From contig CAVZZQ010000009.1 in the NCBI GenBank assembly GCA_963779775.1, forward strand, positions 1,054,001 to 1,118,000: 64,000 nucleotides of DNA, written 5' to 3'. Both the position numbers and the translations under genes were made by a program. Below are positions 1 through 9,070 of this stretch, one piece after another (position 1 is the first letter of the stretch; each line of letters begins with the position of its first letter). Under the pieces are notes generated by a model. That model was not told where the DNA came from, ran no database searches, and was given only the letters and a program-made list of their open reading frames with translations. The stretch comes from Lysinimonas sp963779775. Lineage in GTDB: Bacteria; Actinomycetota; Actinomycetes; Actinomycetales; Microbacteriaceae.

Positions 1-1077
1 ATCGGACTGCAGCCGCATTCCCTTGTCGAGCCGGTTCTGGAACACCCGCGCGATCTTGTGCATGTCCGACACGCTCGGACCCGACTCGCGCTGGACGATG
101 GATGCCAGCGTGACCACCTTGAGCCGGTCGGCCGGCGCGACCCCGGCCTTGTCGAGATGCTGCATCATGGTCGTCACCAACTGCTTGAGCACCTGTGTCG
201 CGGTGACACCGGGATCGAAGGTGTACGTCGCCGGGAACAGGAAGCCCTCGATGCTGGGGGCGTCGGCCGGCACGCCGAGCGCCGCGTAGTCCTTGGCCGC
301 CGCTTGGAAGTCCGACACCGGCAGACCGGTCGCGGCGGCGAGCTGCGTGTAGGCGCTCTCGGCCGAGATGCCCTCCTTGATCACCGCGACATGGATGATC
401 TTGTTCTTCGGGTCCTGCAGGGCCGCCAGCGCCGAGGCGGCGCTCATCTGCTTCTGCAACGAATAGCTGCCCGGTTCGAAGGTCACATCCGGCTTCTTCA
501 GCAGCAGCTGATAGAAGGCGGTGAAGGTCTTCGTGACCCCGGCCCGCTGGAGCGTCTTGGCGACATCCGAGCCGATATCGCCCGACTGGATGACGACGGT
601 CACCTTGGTCCCGTTGCCGGTCGTCGTGTAGTCGGTGGGCGCTTCCCACCCGAGCACGTGACGGATCTGCGGCTCGAACATGACCCAGCCCGCGACGCCG
701 CCTCCGCCGATCAGGACGACGACGATGAGCAGCGCCCACAGCCAGCCCAGGCGCCGTTTCTTGACGGGCTGCGAGCCGCGACCGCCCGGGCCGGCCCCCG
801 AACCGCGACCGCCCGAACCGCCCCGATGCCCGGACGTCTGGGCCTGCGCTTCGGCCTCACGTGCTGCCCGGCGCGAGGCGGGCTGAGAGGGATCGACCGG
901 CGCCGCCTGAGCCGCCTTCGCTTCTGCCGCGGCGACCGCGAACGGGTCGGACAGTCGAGCCGTCGGAAATGCTGTCGAAACCGGCTCCGGGCCGGCCGGC
1001 GCGACCGGTACGACCGGACGAGCGGGCTCCGCGCCTTGGGGTCGGAAGATGTCGTCCCAGCTCGGTTCTTCAGCCAC
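1..1077 (-). CDS. mltG: Endolytic murein transglycosylase MltG, 3' part beyond window
   Basis: MltG cleaves nascent peptidoglycan glycan strands at the outer face of the membrane. I read it from a GTG at 1077 preceded by GGAGGA. It has a long proline- and alanine-rich cytoplasmic tail of about 100 residues, a KKRR stop-transfer signal, one membrane segment (LLIVVVLIGGGGVAG), then the YceG/MltG domain. The catalytic region contains ASIVQRESG with the conserved Glu. The frame runs open to base 1, so about 359 codons are present and the C-terminus is missing. It starts 2 nt after the ruvX stop, and alaS-ruvX-mltG is a common actinobacterial operon. The identification is secure; only the extent is incomplete. 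Confidence 0.93.
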   Translation of the reverse strand, partial: MAEEPSWDDIFRPQGAEPARPVVPVAPAGPEPVSTAFPTARLSDPFAVAAAEAKAAQAAPVDPSQPASRRAAREAEAQAQTSGHRGGSGGRGSGAGPGGRGSQPVKKRRLGWLWALLIVVVLIGGGGVAGWVMFEPQIRHVLGWEAPTDYTTTGNGTKVTVVIQSGDIGSDVAKTLQRAGVTKTFTAFYQLLLKKPDVTFEPGSYSLQKQMSAASALAALQDPKNKIIHVAVIKEGISAESAYTQLAAATGLPVSDFQAAAKDYAALGVPADAPSIEGFLFPATYTFDPGVTATQVLKQLVTTMMQHLDKAGVAPADRLKVVTLASIVQRESGPSVSDMHKIARVFQNRLDKGMRLQSD

Positions 1078-1079
1078 CG

Positions 1080-1541
1080 TCAGCGTCCTCCGTGCCGGTC
1101 GACGATCGTGCCGGGCGGACGTCCCGCCGAGCGCTCGAAGTCGAGTGCGTTCTGCAGGATGATAACAGCGGCGACCTGATCGATCACGGCACGCGAGGCC
1201 TTGACCGAACGGCCCGATTGGTGCAGCGCCCGTTGAGCCGACACCGTCGACAATCGCTCGTCGACCAGCCGGACGGGCACCTCGACCTGCACGGCCAACT
1301 CGGCGGCGAGAGTCCGGGCGTCGGCCGTCGAGGCGGTGTCGTCCCCCCGCAGCGACAGGGGCAGACCGACCACGACCTCGATCGCGGCGTGTTCCTCGAC
1401 GAGTCCGCGCAATTCGCCGATCGTGCCGTCGCCGCGGCTCAGCGTGGCCACCGGCGTCGCGAGCAGCCCGTCACGGTCGCAGACTGCCACCCCGACCCGG
1501 GCCTTGCCCGCGTCGACGCCGATCCGGACGCCGCTGCGCAT
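1080..1541 (-). CDS. ruvX: RuvX/YqgF, Holliday-junction-resolvase-fold nuclease
   Basis: This 153-residue protein of the YqgF/RuvX family is implicated in 16S pre-rRNA 5' end processing and has an RNase H-like fold. It begins MRSGVRIGVDAGKARVGVAV, with the first acidic residue in GVDAG. VGLPLSLRG and VRLVDERLST are the next conserved blocks. The ATG at 1541 gives the usual length; a much longer open frame upstream is only antisense or shadow sequence over alaS. The gene lies 20 nt after alaS and 2 nt before mltG, so co-transcription is likely. Confidence 0.93.
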   Translation of the reverse strand: MRSGVRIGVDAGKARVGVAVCDRDGLLATPVATLSRGDGTIGELRGLVEEHAAIEVVVGLPLSLRGDDTASTADARTLAAELAVQVEVPVRLVDERLSTVSAQRALHQSGRSVKASRAVIDQVAAVIILQNALDFERSAGRPPGTIVDRHGGR

Positions 1542-1561
1542 CGCCTGATCCGAGATCCGGC

Positions 1562-4219
1562 TCAGCCGTCGAGCGACGTCGCGATGCCCGACAGCGCCGC
1601 ACCGATCGCCTGGATGTCGTTGCCGCCGCCCTGTGCAAGGTCGTCCTTGCCGCCTCCGCCGCCTCCGAGCACCGACGCGGCCTGCTTCGCCAGCACGCCC
1701 GCCTTGGCGCCGAGTTCGCGCGCCGCCGGCGACGTCGCCACGATCACCGCGGGCTTGCCGTCCACGTGCGCGGCGAGAGCGACCACCGATGGCTCGCTGC
1801 CCAGCCGCTCGCGCACCGAGGTCGCGAGCGACCGAAGCTCGTCCGCCGACGAGAGGGCACCGACATCCTCGATGACGGTCACATACGTGCCGACCCGCGT
1901 TGACGACTTCACCAACGACGGGACCCGGCTCGACAGGGCCGCAGACTCGTACGAGGCGATCTTCTTCTCCGCGGCTTTGAGCTCGGCGACCAACGACTCG
2001 ATCCGTTGCGGCAACTGCTCGCGCGGCACCTTCAACGACGAGGTCAGCGTCGACACCAGCGCACGCTCTGCGGCCAGGTCGCGGAATGCCTCGAGGCCGA
2101 CCAGGGCCTCGACGCGCCGGTTCGCCGAGCCGACAGACGATTCGCTCACCAGGTTCACCAGACCGACCTCGGCCGAGGTGCGCACGTGCGTGCCTGCGCA
2201 CAGCTCGCGCGACCACGGGCCGCCGATGTCGACCATCCGTACCGTGTCGCCGTACTTCTCGCCGAACAGCGCCATCGCGCCGGCCGCCTTCGCCTCGGCG
2301 ATCGGCAGGATGCGCGTGGTCACCTCGAGATTGTCGCGGACGGCGTTGTTGGCGATCTCTTCGAGCTCGCTGCGGGTCTCGGGCGAGAGCGCCTGATTCC
2401 AGGCGAAGTCGAGCCGCATGTAGCCGGCCTTGTTGTACGAGCCGGACTGGTGAGCCTCGGATCCGAGCGTCTGGCGCAACGCCGCGTGCACGAGGTGCGT
2501 CGCGGAGTGCGCCTGCGCGGCGGAGTGCCGGTAGACGGGGTCGACGACACTCGTCGCCTCGGCGCCCACGGAGACTTCGCCCGAGCGCACCTGCACCGTG
2601 TGACTGATCAGGCCCTTCACCGGGCGCTGAACATCGATGACCTCCAGGTCGAAGCCATTGCCGACGATCGCGCCGGCATCCGCGGCCTGGCCCCCCGATT
2701 CCGGGTACAGGGCCGTCTCGGCCAGGATCACCTCGGCGATGTCGCCGACCGATGCGCTGGACACCGGCTGACCATCGACGAGGATGCCGAGCACCCGCGA
2801 GTCGGTCTGCAGATAGTCGTAACCGGTGAACACCGTCTCGCCCGCCGCGCGCATCTCGGAGTACACCGAGAGGTCGGCCAGTGCGCGCTTCTTCGCCTTG
2901 GCATCCGCTTTGGCGCGCGTGCGCTGCTCGGTCATGAGCTGGTCGAAGGCGACGCGATCGACCGTGAGTCCCGCTTCCTCGGCGATCTCGAGTGTCAGGT
3001 CGATGGGGAACCCGAAGGTGTCGTGCAACAGGAATGCGGTGTCGCCGGGGAGCGCCGCGGCACCCTTCTTCTGGGTGTCCTCGACCGCGAGATCGAGAAT
3101 GGTCGTTCCGCTCGCCAGCGTGCTGCGGAAGGTCTCCTCCTCGGCGATCGCCAGGCGCGAGGTGCGCTCCCACTGCTCCTCGACCTCTGGATACGCGTCG
3201 CGCATGGCGACCCGGGAGGCGCCGAACAGCTCGGGGAAGGTCGGCGCGTCCACGCCGAGCAGGCGCATCGAACGCACCGAGCGGCGAAGCAACCGGCGCA
3301 GGATGTAGCCACGGCCCTCGTTGCTCGGCGTCACACCATCCGTCATCAGCATCAGTGACGAGCGCACGTGGTCGGCGATGATCCGCATGCGCACATCGTC
3401 GGTGTGCTCGGCGCCGTAGCGCTTTCCCGACAGCGACGACGCCAGGTCGAGCACCGGGCGCACCTGGTCGATCTCGTACATGTTCTCGACGCCCTGCTTG
3501 ATGAAGGCGATGCGTTCGACGCCGAGGCCGGTGTCGATGTTCTTCTTGGGCAGCGGACCGACGATCTCGAAATCGCTCTTCGACTTCACGTCTGTGATGA
3601 GGTCTTGCATGAAGACCAGGTTCCAGATCTCGATGAATCGGTTGTCGTCGGCCGCAGGGCCGCCGTCGCGGCCGTAGGCCGGGCCGCGGTCGAAGAAGAT
3701 CTCGGAGTCGGGACCGCCGGGGCCGGGCTGGCCGGTGTGCCAGTAGTTGTCATCGGCGCCGAGCCGCTGGATGCGCTCCGGATTGAGCCCGATGACGTCG
3801 CGCCAGATCGCTTCGGCCTCGTCGTCGGTCTCGTAGATGGTGACCCAGAGGTCCTTCTCGTCGAAGCCGTAGCCGCCGTCGCCCTCTGACATCGTCAGCA
3901 ATTCCCAGGCGTACTGAATCGCGCCCTCTTTGAAGTAGTCGCCGAACGACCAGTTGCCGGCCATCTGGAAGAACGTGCCGTGCCGTGCGGTCTTGCCGAC
4001 CTCTTCGATGTCGTTGGTCCTGATGCACTTCTGCACGTCGGCAGCGCGCGGGTATGGCGCCGGAACCACCCCGGTCAGATAAGGGATGAACGGGACCATG
4101 CCCGCGATCGTGAAGAGGATCGACGGGTCGTCACTGACGAGCGATGCCGAGGGCACGATGGTGTGCCCGCGGTCTCCGAAGTACGAGAGCCAGCGGCGTT
4201 GGATTTCAGCGGTCTGCAC
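1562..4219 (-). CDS. alaS: Alanyl-tRNA synthetase
   Basis: AlaRS charges tRNA-Ala in the cytoplasm. The 885-residue length is normal. The class II catalytic core is at the N-terminus (RRWLSYFGDRGH, then FQMAGNWSFGDYFKEGAI near 85-102). The editing domain carries the zinc-binding HxxxH at about 571-575 (HSATH) and the partner CAGTH at about 674-678, so proofreading of Ser/Gly mischarging should be intact. A C-terminal DHHA1/C-Ala domain with a glycine-rich GGGGGGKDD stretch closes the protein. It is the first gene of the alaS-ruvX-mltG unit. Its 118-nt leader holds two small perfect hairpins (4239-4254 and 4281-4296). Confidence 0.97.
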   Translation of the reverse strand: MQTAEIQRRWLSYFGDRGHTIVPSASLVSDDPSILFTIAGMVPFIPYLTGVVPAPYPRAADVQKCIRTNDIEEVGKTARHGTFFQMAGNWSFGDYFKEGAIQYAWELLTMSEGDGGYGFDEKDLWVTIYETDDEAEAIWRDVIGLNPERIQRLGADDNYWHTGQPGPGGPDSEIFFDRGPAYGRDGGPAADDNRFIEIWNLVFMQDLITDVKSKSDFEIVGPLPKKNIDTGLGVERIAFIKQGVENMYEIDQVRPVLDLASSLSGKRYGAEHTDDVRMRIIADHVRSSLMLMTDGVTPSNEGRGYILRRLLRRSVRSMRLLGVDAPTFPELFGASRVAMRDAYPEVEEQWERTSRLAIAEEETFRSTLASGTTILDLAVEDTQKKGAAALPGDTAFLLHDTFGFPIDLTLEIAEEAGLTVDRVAFDQLMTEQRTRAKADAKAKKRALADLSVYSEMRAAGETVFTGYDYLQTDSRVLGILVDGQPVSSASVGDIAEVILAETALYPESGGQAADAGAIVGNGFDLEVIDVQRPVKGLISHTVQVRSGEVSVGAEATSVVDPVYRHSAAQAHSATHLVHAALRQTLGSEAHQSGSYNKAGYMRLDFAWNQALSPETRSELEEIANNAVRDNLEVTTRILPIAEAKAAGAMALFGEKYGDTVRMVDIGGPWSRELCAGTHVRTSAEVGLVNLVSESSVGSANRRVEALVGLEAFRDLAAERALVSTLTSSLKVPREQLPQRIESLVAELKAAEKKIASYESAALSSRVPSLVKSSTRVGTYVTVIEDVGALSSADELRSLATSVRERLGSEPSVVALAAHVDGKPAVIVATSPAARELGAKAGVLAKQAASVLGGGGGGKDDLAQGGGNDIQAIGAALSGIATSLDG

Positions 4220-4337
4220 GGGTATCTGTTCCTAGCGGGTGCCCGCGTGGGCACGGCGGTACCTGGATGAATGGAGAGACGTCCGGTACGCCGGACCAGT
4301 GCGCTGACGAGAGCAGAGCCTGAGAGCCGGCGCCGGA

Positions 4338-4556
4338 CTAGCGGGCTCGCGCCTGGAAGTCCGAGACGATCCCGTCGGCCGCGGCGCGAAGCTCGGCTTC
4401 GCGTGACTTGTAGCCGTCGACGACTGCGCTGCTGAAGTCTTTGGCCTTGGCGTCGACATCGTCGAAGAACTGCTTGCCCTGGGGGGTCTTGGCCAACTGG
4501 TGAGCCGCCACAAAGCCAACGGCGACTCCCACAGCCAGGAGCAGTGCACCCTTCAT
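4338..4556 (-). CDS. Small membrane-anchored protein of unknown function
   Basis: This 72-residue protein begins MKGALLLAVGVAVGFVAAHQ, a single N-terminal membrane segment or uncleaved signal anchor. A charged helical tail follows (FFDDVDAKAKDFSSAVVDGYKSREAELRAAADGI). The start at 4556 has a good GAGGAG site; starts further upstream lack one and would read through the rpsD terminator. A small protein of this kind between rpsD and alaS is familiar in Microbacteriaceae, but I know of no function. It is transcribed in the same direction as alaS, 118 nt upstream of it. Confidence 0.75.
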   Translation of the reverse strand: MKGALLLAVGVAVGFVAAHQLAKTPQGKQFFDDVDAKAKDFSSAVVDGYKSREAELRAAADGIVSDFQARAR

Positions 4557-4602
4557 CGTGTTCTCCTCGGTTCGGAACGAAAACTCGTGGTCCAGCTTAC
4601 GC

Positions 4603-4632
4603 GAAAGGCCCCGGGGGTTTCCGGGGCCTTTC
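4603..4632 (-). terminator. Intrinsic terminator downstream of rpsD
   Basis: A perfect 12-bp stem (GAAAGGCCCCGG / CCGGGGCCTTTC) with a 6-nt loop lies 87 nt past the rpsD stop and upstream of the small gene's ribosome-binding site. Its arms end in T-rich tracts in both directions. It separates rpsD from the small gene and alaS. Confidence 0.8.
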
Positions 4633-4718
4633 GACACGCTCACGATGTCGCACATCTCCCGAGGCCGAGACGGCCTCGGCGGCGCGCGAGCGGCGGCCAG
4701 AAATGGCCCCCGCTCTAC

Positions 4719-5348
4719 TCAGCGCGCCGCGTAATACTCCACCACGAGCTGCACCTCGGCCGTGACCGGCACCTCGGCGCGCTTGGGGCGGCGGATCAGG
4801 CGCGCGTGCAGCTTGTCGAGTTCGACCTCGAGGTACGCGGGCACCTTGGGAAGCACGTCGACGTGACCGCCGGCCGCGGCGACCTGGAAGGGCTCCATGC
4901 TCTCCGAGCGCTCCTTGACGTGGATGAGCTGGCCCGGCTTCACGCGGAACGACGGGCGGTCGACGAGCTTGCCGTCGACCAGGATGTGGCGGTGCACGAC
5001 CATCTGGCGCGCCTGCGCCGTGGTGCGGGCGAAGCCGGAGCGCAGCACGAGCGCGTCGAGGCGCATCTCGAGCAGCTCGACCAGGTTCTCACCGGTCAGG
5101 CCGGCGGCGCGGCGAGCCTCGTTGAAGACGATCTTGAGCTGGGCCTCGCGGATGCCGTACTGGGCGCGCAGGCGCTGCTTCTCACGCAGACGGACGGCGT
5201 AGTCGCTGTCGGCCTTGCGCTTGGTGCGGCCGTGCTCACCGGGAGCATAGGGACGCTTCTCGAGGTACTTGGCCGCCTTCGGCGTGAGCGGGATGCCCAG
5301 GGCACGAGAGAGGCGGGTCTTGCTGCGGGTGCGCGACTTGGTCGACAC
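4719..5348 (-). CDS. rpsD: 30S ribosomal protein S4
   Basis: S4 is a primary 16S rRNA-binding protein that nucleates assembly of the 30S body. The sequence has the family signature SKTRLSRALGIPLTP, the basic PYAPGEHGRTKRK segment, and an S4 RNA-binding domain near residues 95-160 (LDALVLRSGFARTTAQARQ, then HILVDGKLV). I chose the GTG at 5348 (209 residues, VSTKSRTRSK) because GGAAGGAA sits just upstream and the length matches relatives. An ATG at 5369 would add seven residues that include the ribosome-binding site. It is monocistronic here, with a terminator behind it. Confidence 0.95.
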   Translation of the reverse strand: MSTKSRTRSKTRLSRALGIPLTPKAAKYLEKRPYAPGEHGRTKRKADSDYAVRLREKQRLRAQYGIREAQLKIVFNEARRAAGLTGENLVELLEMRLDALVLRSGFARTTAQARQMVVHRHILVDGKLVDRPSFRVKPGQLIHVKERSESMEPFQVAAAGGHVDVLPKVPAYLEVELDKLHARLIRRPKRAEVPVTAEVQLVVEYYAAR

Positions 5349-5370
5349 GTATTTCCTTCCGGATGACATG

Positions 5371-5442
5371 GCAGCGACTGTCGCTGCTCACGGACGTACC
5401 AGCCCGCTCCCCCAGTGATCCGGGCGCACGTCGCGGCGCCCG
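5371..5442 (-). promoter_or_regulatory. Structured rpsD leader (two hairpins)
   Basis: Two inverted repeats lie in the sequence leading into rpsD. GCAGCGAC-T-GTCGCTGC at 5371-5387 is a perfect 8-bp palindrome about 22 nt upstream of the GTG. CGGGCGC-N8-GCGCCCG spans 5421-5442. S4 is an autogenous regulator in several bacteria, so an S4-binding leader is conceivable. That role is inference; the repeats themselves are seen. Confidence 0.35.
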
Positions 5443-5499
5443 AGGGTCATGGAGTGGGAGGTATCCGCCTCGAAGGCGAACCGACAAAGCTTAGCAGAG

Positions 5500-6882
5500 C
5501 TACTCGCCGCGCAGACTCTCCCCGCGCAGGATCGCCCGGATCTTCTCGAGCCGCGCCGCGACATCCCGCTCGTTCCCGTAGCCGGTCGGCTCGTAGTACC
5601 GGGTGCCCACCAACTCGTCGGGCAGGTACTGCTGCGTCGCCACGCCGAAGTCGGCGTCGTGCGAGTACTGGTAGCCCTTGCCGTGCCCGAGCCGGGCGGC
5701 ACCCGGGTAGTGCGCGTCGCGCAGGGGCTTCGGGACGCGCCCGATCTTGCCGGCGCGCACGTCGGCGATCGCGGCATCCAGGGCGACATAGGCCGCATTC
5801 GACTTGGGCGCGGTGGCCAGGTAGACCACGGCCTCGGCGAGCAGGATGCGGCCCTCGGGCATTCCGATCAGCTGCACCCCCTCGGCAGCCGCGACCGCGA
5901 TCGGCAGAGCCTGCGGGTCGGCCATCCCGATGTCTTCCGCCGCGCTGATCATGACCCGGCGCGCGATGAAGCGCGGATCCTCCCCCGCCTCGATCATGCG
6001 TGCCAGGTAGTGCAGCGCCGCATCCACGTCAGACCCGCGGATCGACTTGATGAACGCGCTGATCACGTCGTAGTGCTCGTCGCCCTGCCGGTCGTAGCGC
6101 AGCAGGGCGCGGTCGACGGTCGTTGCGACGATGTCGGCGGTGATGACCGGAAGGCCGGCGGCTTCTTCATCGATGTCGAGTTCATCGGCTCCGGCGGATG
6201 CCGCGATGGCGGCCGCCTCGAGCGCGGTCAGGGCTCGCCGGGCGTCCCCGGATGCGAGGCGCACGATCATCGCCCGGGCGTCGTCGTCGAGAGTCACCGC
6301 GCCACGCAAGCCGCGCGGGTCGGCGACGGCGCGATCGACGAGCATGCCCAGGTCGTCGTCGCTCAGGGTCTCGAGGGTCAGCAGTAACGAGCGCGACAGC
6401 AGCGGGGCGATCACCGAGAACGACGGGTTCTCGGTCGTCGCCGCGACCAGGATGACCCAGCCGTTCTCGACCCCCGGCAGCAGGGCGTCCTGCTGCGCCT
6501 TCGTGAAGCGGTGGATCTCGTCGAGGAAGAGCACGGTCGACACGCCGTACAGGTCGCTGTTCGACCGGGCGGCCTCCATGACCTCGCGTACGTCTTTCAC
6601 CCCGGCCGTCACGGCCGACAGCTCGACGAACCGCCGACCGGAGCTGTGCGCGATCGCCTGGGCAAGGGTGGTCTTGCCGGTGCCGGGCGGCCCCCAGAGG
6701 ATCACCGACACCGATCCGGATGCGCCGCTCTCATCGTTCGCCAGGTTCACCAGCGGCGATCCCGGCTTGAGCAGGTGCGCCTGACCGGCCACCTCATCCA
6801 GCGACAGGGGGCGCATGCGCACCGCCAACGGCGTCGACCCGCTGTGCAGCCCGGGCCCGGGGCGCGCGGCTTGGGGGGTCAT
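5500..6882 (-). CDS. rarA: Replication-associated recombination protein RarA (MgsA), AAA+ ATPase
   Basis: RarA acts at stalled replication forks and interacts with SSB and the replisome. The 460-residue protein has a Walker A motif, GPPGTGKT, at about 64-71, a Walker B motif, VLFLDEIHRF, sensor AATTENPSF, and the RarA C-terminal domain (GDEHYDVISAFIKSIRGSD and ISAAEDIGMADPQAL). The motifs distinguish it from RuvB and DnaX, to which it is related. It is divergent from the cyclophilin gene and lies upstream of rpsD. Confidence 0.95.
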   Translation of the reverse strand: MTPQAARPGPGLHSGSTPLAVRMRPLSLDEVAGQAHLLKPGSPLVNLANDESGASGSVSVILWGPPGTGKTTLAQAIAHSSGRRFVELSAVTAGVKDVREVMEAARSNSDLYGVSTVLFLDEIHRFTKAQQDALLPGVENGWVILVAATTENPSFSVIAPLLSRSLLLTLETLSDDDLGMLVDRAVADPRGLRGAVTLDDDARAMIVRLASGDARRALTALEAAAIAASAGADELDIDEEAAGLPVITADIVATTVDRALLRYDRQGDEHYDVISAFIKSIRGSDVDAALHYLARMIEAGEDPRFIARRVMISAAEDIGMADPQALPIAVAAAEGVQLIGMPEGRILLAEAVVYLATAPKSNAAYVALDAAIADVRAGKIGRVPKPLRDAHYPGAARLGHGKGYQYSHDADFGVATQQYLPDELVGTRYYEPTGYGNERDVAARLEKIRAILRGESLRGE

Positions 6883-6970
6883 GCTGACCAGAGTATGCGG
6901 GTCGTCCGACTAATGTTCTCGTGGCGGCAACCGACTGCGCCGCATGACACCACGCAACGGGAGTACCGCC

Positions 6971-7759
6971 TTGGCATCGAAGAACCAGGACCGCGCGGCG
7001 CGCGAAGCACGCGAGCGACTGAAGGCGTATCAGGCCAGGCAGGCCGTTCACGAGCACGCCACCAAGCGGAGGTTCCGCGACAACGTGGTGGCGATCATCG
7101 GCGTCGTGGTGATCGCTGCGCTCTCTGCCGGCACGATGATCTTCTACTTCACCGGCGGCCCGGGCACGCCGAAGGCGCAGCCCTCGGCGTCGGCCTCACC
7201 TTCGACCGCGGCGGGCAAGAACATCGACGCTCCCGATCCCAGCCTCGCCGCCGGCCGCACATGGACGGGCACTCTGACCCTGAACTCGGTCGTCATGGGC
7301 GTCTCGCTCGACGGAGCCAAGGCACCCCAAGCGGTATCCGGCATCATCCGTGACGTCAAGAACGGGTACTACCCGGGCAAGACCTGCCAACGGCTGGCCG
7401 AGGATACGAACTTCGGCATCATCCAGTGCGGCTCGATCGACGGGAAGGGCGGCCCGGATCCGGCCTTCTCGTATGGACCGGTCGAGAACGCGCCCGCCGA
7501 CAACGTCTACAAGGCCGGAACCATCGCCATGGCGCGGGCAAGCAACGACGGCTACAGCAACGGCCACCAATTCTTCATCTGCTTCCAGGACACCACTCTC
7601 GGCGCCGACTCGGCCGGCGGCTACACGGTGGTCGGCATGGTGACGAGCGGACTCGACGAGCTGAAGAGTCAGATCGTCTCGGGCGGCATCACGCCGGGGC
7701 AAACGGTGCGACCGACGGATCGCCGGTCATTCCGACGACCATCACGGCCTTCACTCTGA
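6971..7759 (+). CDS. Membrane-anchored cyclophilin-type peptidyl-prolyl isomerase, C-terminus frameshifted
   Basis: The protein has a charged cytoplasmic N-terminus, one membrane segment (VVAIIGVVVIAALSAGTMIFYF), a Ser/Pro/Ala linker, then a cyclophilin domain that should catalyse Xaa-Pro isomerisation outside the membrane. GYSNGHQFFICFQDT and GYTVVGMVTSGLD are the cyclophilin core motifs. I prefer the TTG at 6971 (MASKNQDRAAREARERL) with GGGAG upstream; an ATG at 6944 adds nine unlikely residues. The last 22 residues of the frame as written look wrong. After CCGGGG at about 7692-7697 the other frame reads ANGATDGSPVIPTTITAFTL to a stop at 7764, the usual ending, so one G appears to be missing. 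Confidence 0.88.
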   Translation: MASKNQDRAAREARERLKAYQARQAVHEHATKRRFRDNVVAIIGVVVIAALSAGTMIFYFTGGPGTPKAQPSASASPSTAAGKNIDAPDPSLAAGRTWTGTLTLNSVVMGVSLDGAKAPQAVSGIIRDVKNGYYPGKTCQRLAEDTNFGIIQCGSIDGKGGPDPAFSYGPVENAPADNVYKAGTIAMARASNDGYSNGHQFFICFQDTTLGADSAGGYTVVGMVTSGLDELKSQIVSGGITPGQTVRPTDRRSFRRPSRPSL

Positions 7760-7836
7760 AGTAGTCGCGGAGCCGTGCAATAGGCTGGTGGCCGTTCGGT
7801 GAGAGGCCGCCGGACTTGATCCCGAGGTTGGCAGAA

Positions 7837-9069
7837 GTGGCGACAGACGATCAGACCCCGTGGGGTCGCGTCGACGACGATGGCACCGTGTACGTCCGCG
7901 AGGGTGACAGCGAACGGGCTGTCGGTCAGTACCCTGACGCAACGCCCGCCGAGGCCATCGCCTACTTCGAGCGCAAGTACGTCGAGCTCGCCGGCCAGGT
8001 CGGGCTGCTCGAGCAGCGGGTGCGCGGCGGGGCTCCGGCCCGCGACGTCGCCAAGGCGATCACGAACCTCAAGACCGCGGTGCTGGGCGCCAATGCGGTC
8101 GGCGATCTGGCATCCCTGTCGGAGCGCCTCGAGAAGCTCGGCGGCAGCGTCGGCGAGCTCACCGAGAAGCAGACCGCTGAGGCCAAGGCCGCGGTCGCCG
8201 ACGCGATCGCTGAGCGCGAGAAACTCGTGGCCGAGGTCGAAGCGCTCGCCGCGCAGGATCCGGCGAAGGCGCAGTGGAAGCAGGTCACCACCCAGCTCGA
8301 CCAGCTGTTCGCGCGCTGGCAGGCCCATCAGCAGGACGGTCCGCGACTGCCCAAGTCGGAGGGCGACGAACTGTGGCGTCGCTTCCGTGCGGCGCGGACC
8401 ACCATCGAGGGCCACCGCAAGGCGTTCTTCGCCGAGCTCGACGGCACGCACCGAGAGGCGCGCACGCGCAAACAGGATCTGGCCGAGAAGGCAGAGGCGC
8501 TCGCGAGCAAGGGAACGGCGGGCATCCCCGACTACCGCAAACTGCTCGACGACTGGAAAGCCGCGGGGCGCGCAGGCAAGAAGGTCGACGACGCGCTCTG
8601 GGCTCGATTCAAGGCGGCCGGCGACGTGCTGTACGCCGCCAAGGCCGAAATCGACGCCCAAGAGAGCGCCGAGTTCAGCGGCAACCTCGACCAGAAGCTC
8701 GAGCTGCTGACCGAGGCCGAGAAGCTGCTGACCGAGACCGATCGCACCGTGGCGAAAGACAAGCTGCTCGTCATCCAGCGCAAGTGGGATGCCATCGGCA
8801 AGGTCCCCCGCGAGTCGCTGAAGTCGGTCGAAGACCGGCTGCGCAAGGTCGAGGCGGCGGTCCGCAAGCTCGACGAGGACCACTGGAACAAGTCCAACCC
8901 CGAGAAGCAGGCGCGCTCCGATGGGCTGGCTTCGCAGCTCACCGCAGCCATCGAGAAACTCGAGAAGGAACTCGCGGCCGCCCGAGCCGCTGGCGACGCC
9001 CGCAAGATCAAGGATGCCGAAGAGGCTCTCGCGGCCCGCAAGATCTGGCTGGACGCGCTCGGTTCCTGA
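7837..9069 (+). CDS. DUF349 domain protein
   Basis: This 410-residue, almost entirely helical and charged protein carries repeated DUF349 units, recognisable by W-x(n)-FW/LWxRF patterns (ELWRRFRAARTTIEGHRKAFF, ALWARFKAAGDVLYAAK, KDKLLVIQRKWDAIGKVPRE). No signal or membrane segment is present, so it is cytoplasmic and probably coiled-coil rich. The biochemical role of the family is not established. I use the GTG at 7837 (VATDDQTPWGRV) with CGAGG upstream; a TTG at 7816 is possible. Its neighbours are the cyclophilin gene upstream and rel convergent downstream, an arrangement common in Actinobacteria. Confidence 0.88.
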   Translation: MATDDQTPWGRVDDDGTVYVREGDSERAVGQYPDATPAEAIAYFERKYVELAGQVGLLEQRVRGGAPARDVAKAITNLKTAVLGANAVGDLASLSERLEKLGGSVGELTEKQTAEAKAAVADAIAEREKLVAEVEALAAQDPAKAQWKQVTTQLDQLFARWQAHQQDGPRLPKSEGDELWRRFRAARTTIEGHRKAFFAELDGTHREARTRKQDLAEKAEALASKGTAGIPDYRKLLDDWKAAGRAGKKVDDALWARFKAAGDVLYAAKAEIDAQESAEFSGNLDQKLELLTEAEKLLTETDRTVAKDKLLVIQRKWDAIGKVPRESLKSVEDRLRKVEAAVRKLDEDHWNKSNPEKQARSDGLASQLTAAIEKLEKELAAARAAGDARKIKDAEEALAARKIWLDALGS

Positions 9070-9070
9070 T

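Noticed and set aside
1080..3173. A long minus-strand frame ending in RuvX
   Set aside because: Only its last 153 codons are real; the rest is an alternative frame of alaS with Arg-rich nonsense composition.
4220..4337. T-box-like GGTACCGCC and hairpins in the alaS leader
   Set aside because: The bulge reads AGGT, not the UGGN needed to pair with the tRNA acceptor end. The leader is too short for a standard stem I and there is no clear alanine specifier loop.
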